From Litoribrevibacter albus (GTDB lineage Bacteria; Pseudomonadota; Gammaproteobacteria; Pseudomonadales; Litoribrevibacteraceae): a stretch of DNA of 64,000 nucleotides. The stretch is taken from contig NZ_BSNM01000014.1 of the NCBI RefSeq assembly GCF_030159995.1, positions 1 to 64,000 on the forward strand. The letters run 5' to 3'. The notes under the pieces were generated by a model. It ran no database searches. It saw only the letters and a list, made by a program, of their open reading frames with translations, and was not told the DNA's origin. Shown piece by piece: positions 61,963 to 64,000 of this stretch (the first letter of the stretch is position 1; every line of letters begins with the position of its first letter). Position numbers and translations under genes: made by a program.

Positions 61963-64000
61963 ATGCCGTTCTCGCGACTTTTTTCACTTTGGCTTATGCT
62001 ATTTTTTGCCATTTCATCAGCCAAAGCCTCATCGACTTCTGAAACTGATCTTTCTGAAGTGCCTCTTAATATCTATCTTCAAGAATCCCAGGTTATTGAT
62101 TCTAGTTTCCAATATATTGAAGATCCTGATTCCCAATTAAATCTATGGGATGTCATTGGTACTGATAATGACATGTGGACGACCGTTGAGAAGGGGGGCG
62201 GGAATTTCGGCTTTACGCATTCAACGTTTTGGCTGAGACTGGATGTGAAAAACGGCATGTATGAGCCGTCCAAAACGCTATTAACGGTCAATTATCCGTT
62301 ACTTGATTACCTTGATTTCTATCTGATGGATGGGAATGAAATTGTAAAAAGCAGTAAAGTCGGGGATCTCCGGCCATTTTCAAATCGAGAAATCTATCAT
62401 CCCAGCTTTGTATTCCGATTGCCTCAGGAAGAAGGTTCTGTTGACCGGATTTATATCAGAGTTCGGTCACAAGGTACCTTGGTGTTTCCGCTAGAGCTTT
62501 GGCAAGAAAAGCACTTTTACGAATACAGTTCCAATGCGACCAGTTTTTATCTTTTCTACTTTGGTGGAATGTTCATCGTTGTTCTGTTGAATTTTGCGAT
62601 TTTCTCAATGCTACGAGAACGTATCTATCTGTACTATGCCTTGGCAAATACTGGTTATATCTTATTTTTTGCATGCATGAGAGGGTATGCAAACCAGTTC
62701 CTTTTTCCTCAATGGCCGGAGGCGAGCAATCAGCTGCTGTTAACGGCCTTGCCGATGATGTCTCTGTTTTCGCTGCTTTTTGCCCGTGACTTTTTGTCTT
62801 CTTCAAAACACGCTCCAAAGCTCGATATGTGTCTGAAATTTATGGCGGGGATTGAGTTTGTTAATTTGCTGGCGTCCTTTGTATTGAGTTATGACTATGC
62901 AATTCGCTTATCTGCCATCATTTCCGGCCCATTCTTCATCATTCTGCTCTTAGCTGGCCCAATCGTTTGGTTCTCTGGAATCCGAGCGGGGGCAATGTTT
63001 ACTTTTGCATGGTCAATGCTGACCTTAGGAAGCATTCTGACGTTTATGCGTTTCTTAGGTGTTATTCCCGAAACCTTTATCTCTCACTACGGTATGCAGA
63101 TAGGTTCCGGGGCGGAAGCCGTAATTCTGATGATTGCCCTGGCTTATAGGATTTATTACGAAAGAGAAGCAAAAATTTCGGCTCAGTTAGCGAGCATAGA
63201 ACAGGCCAAGCAGAAACGGGATTCTCAGGAAGCGCTGGTGCAAGCCATGCTTCATGACCCTGTAACTAAGCTGCCAAATCGCAGCCTGTTTGAAATGGCC
63301 TTCAATGAGCGGATTATGTCTGAATCAGATGGAGAGTTCATAGTTTTGCTGATTCGTATTGATCGTTATATGGAAATCAGTCAAACCCTGGGGCTTTCTA
63401 CCGGCGAGTCATTACTGCAAGCGCTCGCGGATTTCTATTGTAGGGAATTAACCAGCTTACCGGGCTTATTAGCACTGGAACGCACCCCGGATAGCACGCA
63501 CCGGTTGTGTAACTTCTCTGGGGATACCTTCGGTGTGTTGTTAAATCATAAAGAGGTTATAAAGCATCCTAAGCAACACTTGCAGTTCTTAGGTATGTTG
63601 CGTAAGCCGTTTGAGTTTGGTGGATTAAGCCTTGATCTTAATCCCAAGTTTGGTGCGGCTCGTTATCCTGAAGACGGTGACAACGCTGAATCATTGATTC
63701 GAAATGCCATTGTTAGCATGGAAACAAACAAGAAGAATAAACACGGCATTAGCTTTTATTCGAAAGAACAGGACATCTATCACGAAGGTCGTCTGACATT
63801 GATGTCCAATTTGCGTCAGGATCTTGCCGATGATCGCCTTGAGCTTTTCTATCAACCCAAATTAGCATCTACAACCGGTCGAGTTGTCGGTATGGAAGCT
63901 TTGATTCGTTGGAATCATCAACAGTTAGGTTTTATTCCGCCTGATGAGTTTATTCTGCTTGCTGAAGAGACAGGGGTCATTTCCCAATTAACCCGATGGG
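61963..64000 (+). CDS. 7TMR-DISM sensor with degenerate GGDEF and EAL domains (runs off the window)
   Basis: The frame stays open to the window end, giving at least 679 residues. A signal peptide (about 1-22, ending SSAKA) is followed by a 7TMR-DISM extracellular domain (about 30-180) and seven membrane helices (about 190-400). A coiled linker leads to the GGDEF domain, starting at HDPVTKLPNRSLF. Its active-site motif is SGDTF instead of GGDEF, so cyclase activity is probably lost. An EAL domain begins as MEALIRWNHQ near the end. Such proteins adjust cyclic di-GMP in response to extracellular sugars or other ligands. The C-terminus is missing from the window. Confidence 0.85.
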   Translation, partial: MPFSRLFSLWLMLFFAISSAKASSTSETDLSEVPLNIYLQESQVIDSSFQYIEDPDSQLNLWDVIGTDNDMWTTVEKGGGNFGFTHSTFWLRLDVKNGMYEPSKTLLTVNYPLLDYLDFYLMDGNEIVKSSKVGDLRPFSNREIYHPSFVFRLPQEEGSVDRIYIRVRSQGTLVFPLELWQEKHFYEYSSNATSFYLFYFGGMFIVVLLNFAIFSMLRERIYLYYALANTGYILFFACMRGYANQFLFPQWPEASNQLLLTALPMMSLFSLLFARDFLSSSKHAPKLDMCLKFMAGIEFVNLLASFVLSYDYAIRLSAIISGPFFIILLLAGPIVWFSGIRAGAMFTFAWSMLTLGSILTFMRFLGVIPETFISHYGMQIGSGAEAVILMIALAYRIYYEREAKISAQLASIEQAKQKRDSQEALVQAMLHDPVTKLPNRSLFEMAFNERIMSESDGEFIVLLIRIDRYMEISQTLGLSTGESLLQALADFYCRELTSLPGLLALERTPDSTHRLCNFSGDTFGVLLNHKEVIKHPKQHLQFLGMLRKPFEFGGLSLDLNPKFGAARYPEDGDNAESLIRNAIVSMETNKKNKHGISFYSKEQDIYHEGRLTLMSNLRQDLADDRLELFYQPKLASTTGRVVGMEALIRWNHQQLGFIPPDEFILLAEETGVISQLTRW

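Noticed and set aside
1-64000. CRISPR array, tRNA or rRNA genes, prophage
   Set aside because: No regularly spaced repeats, no cloverleaf-type sequences and no phage structural genes were found by reading.

Overview
This window looks like chromosome from a marine, lipid- and hydrocarbon-using gammaproteobacterium, probably of the Oceanospirillales type. The evidence is a moderately AT-rich base composition, proteobacterial housekeeping genes (EF-G, yajQ, ppiC, pyrC, trxC, cpxRA-like), many chemoreceptors, a wax ester synthase, a Baeyer-Villiger-type monooxygenase, a cytochrome P450, a fused isobutyryl-CoA mutase, and a Cpx-type envelope-stress system. The genus cannot be fixed from the sequence alone. 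No rRNA, tRNA, prophage or CRISPR array was seen.

Layout. 1-1.5 kb: a remnant of an integron-like gene cassette array with one convincing attC site, encoding a small membrane protein and a HEPN-motif protein. 1.8-3.0 kb: a REP-associated (Y1/HUH) transposase with palindromes and direct repeats around it. 3.1-5.7 kb: an operon of a flavin monooxygenase and a diiron-type PF10118 hydrolase behind a perfect 24-bp palindrome. 6.0-8.0 kb: an AT-rich gene pair, a RelE-like/lipase-like fusion and an unknown partner. 8.2-12.9 kb: two chemoreceptors (one behind a Fur-box-like site) around trxC. 13-18.5 kb: two paralogous secreted lipase-like proteins flanking a RimB/RimK-like pair. 18.8-23.7 kb: an AraC regulator, an outer-membrane protein, a solute-binding protein, a patatin and an SMR transporter. 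23.8-30.1 kb: EF-G, YajQ, a dCache chemoreceptor and a second solute-binding protein. 30.2-33.8 kb: IcmF. 34.3-37.5 kb: NnrS, NrtS and a fused PP2C phosphatase/kinase. 37.8-43.8 kb: a P450, a GFA protein, a PhaC-like hydrolase, and a hybrid histidine kinase with a Moco-fold periplasmic partner. 44.3-46.6 kb: a cobalamin riboswitch and a BtuB-type receptor. 48.2-52.5 kb: a RegB/RegA redox two-component pair followed by an OprC/NosA-type copper receptor. 52.7-58.6 kb: wax ester synthase, an ABC1 kinase, a UPF0149 protein, an SDR and pyrC. 58.8-64.0 kb: CpxA/CpxR-like genes diverging from a CpxP/Spy-like gene with a good CpxR box, then a 7TMR-DISM-GGDEF-EAL protein cut by the window edge.

How the genes fit together. 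Lipid and hydrocarbon metabolism is a recurring theme (monooxygenase, PF10118 hydrolase, P450, secreted lipases, patatin, SDR, wax ester synthase). B12 uptake (riboswitch plus receptor) would feed the B12-dependent IcmF. Nitrogen-oxide handling (NnrS, NrtS, kinase/phosphatase) and redox/copper sensing (RegBA plus copper receptor) suggest adaptation to changing oxygen and nitrate. The least explained items are the cassette-borne HEPN protein, the RelE-like/lipase fusion with its partner, the hybrid kinase with its Moco-fold neighbour, and the RegB with a histidine-rich loop next to a copper receptor.
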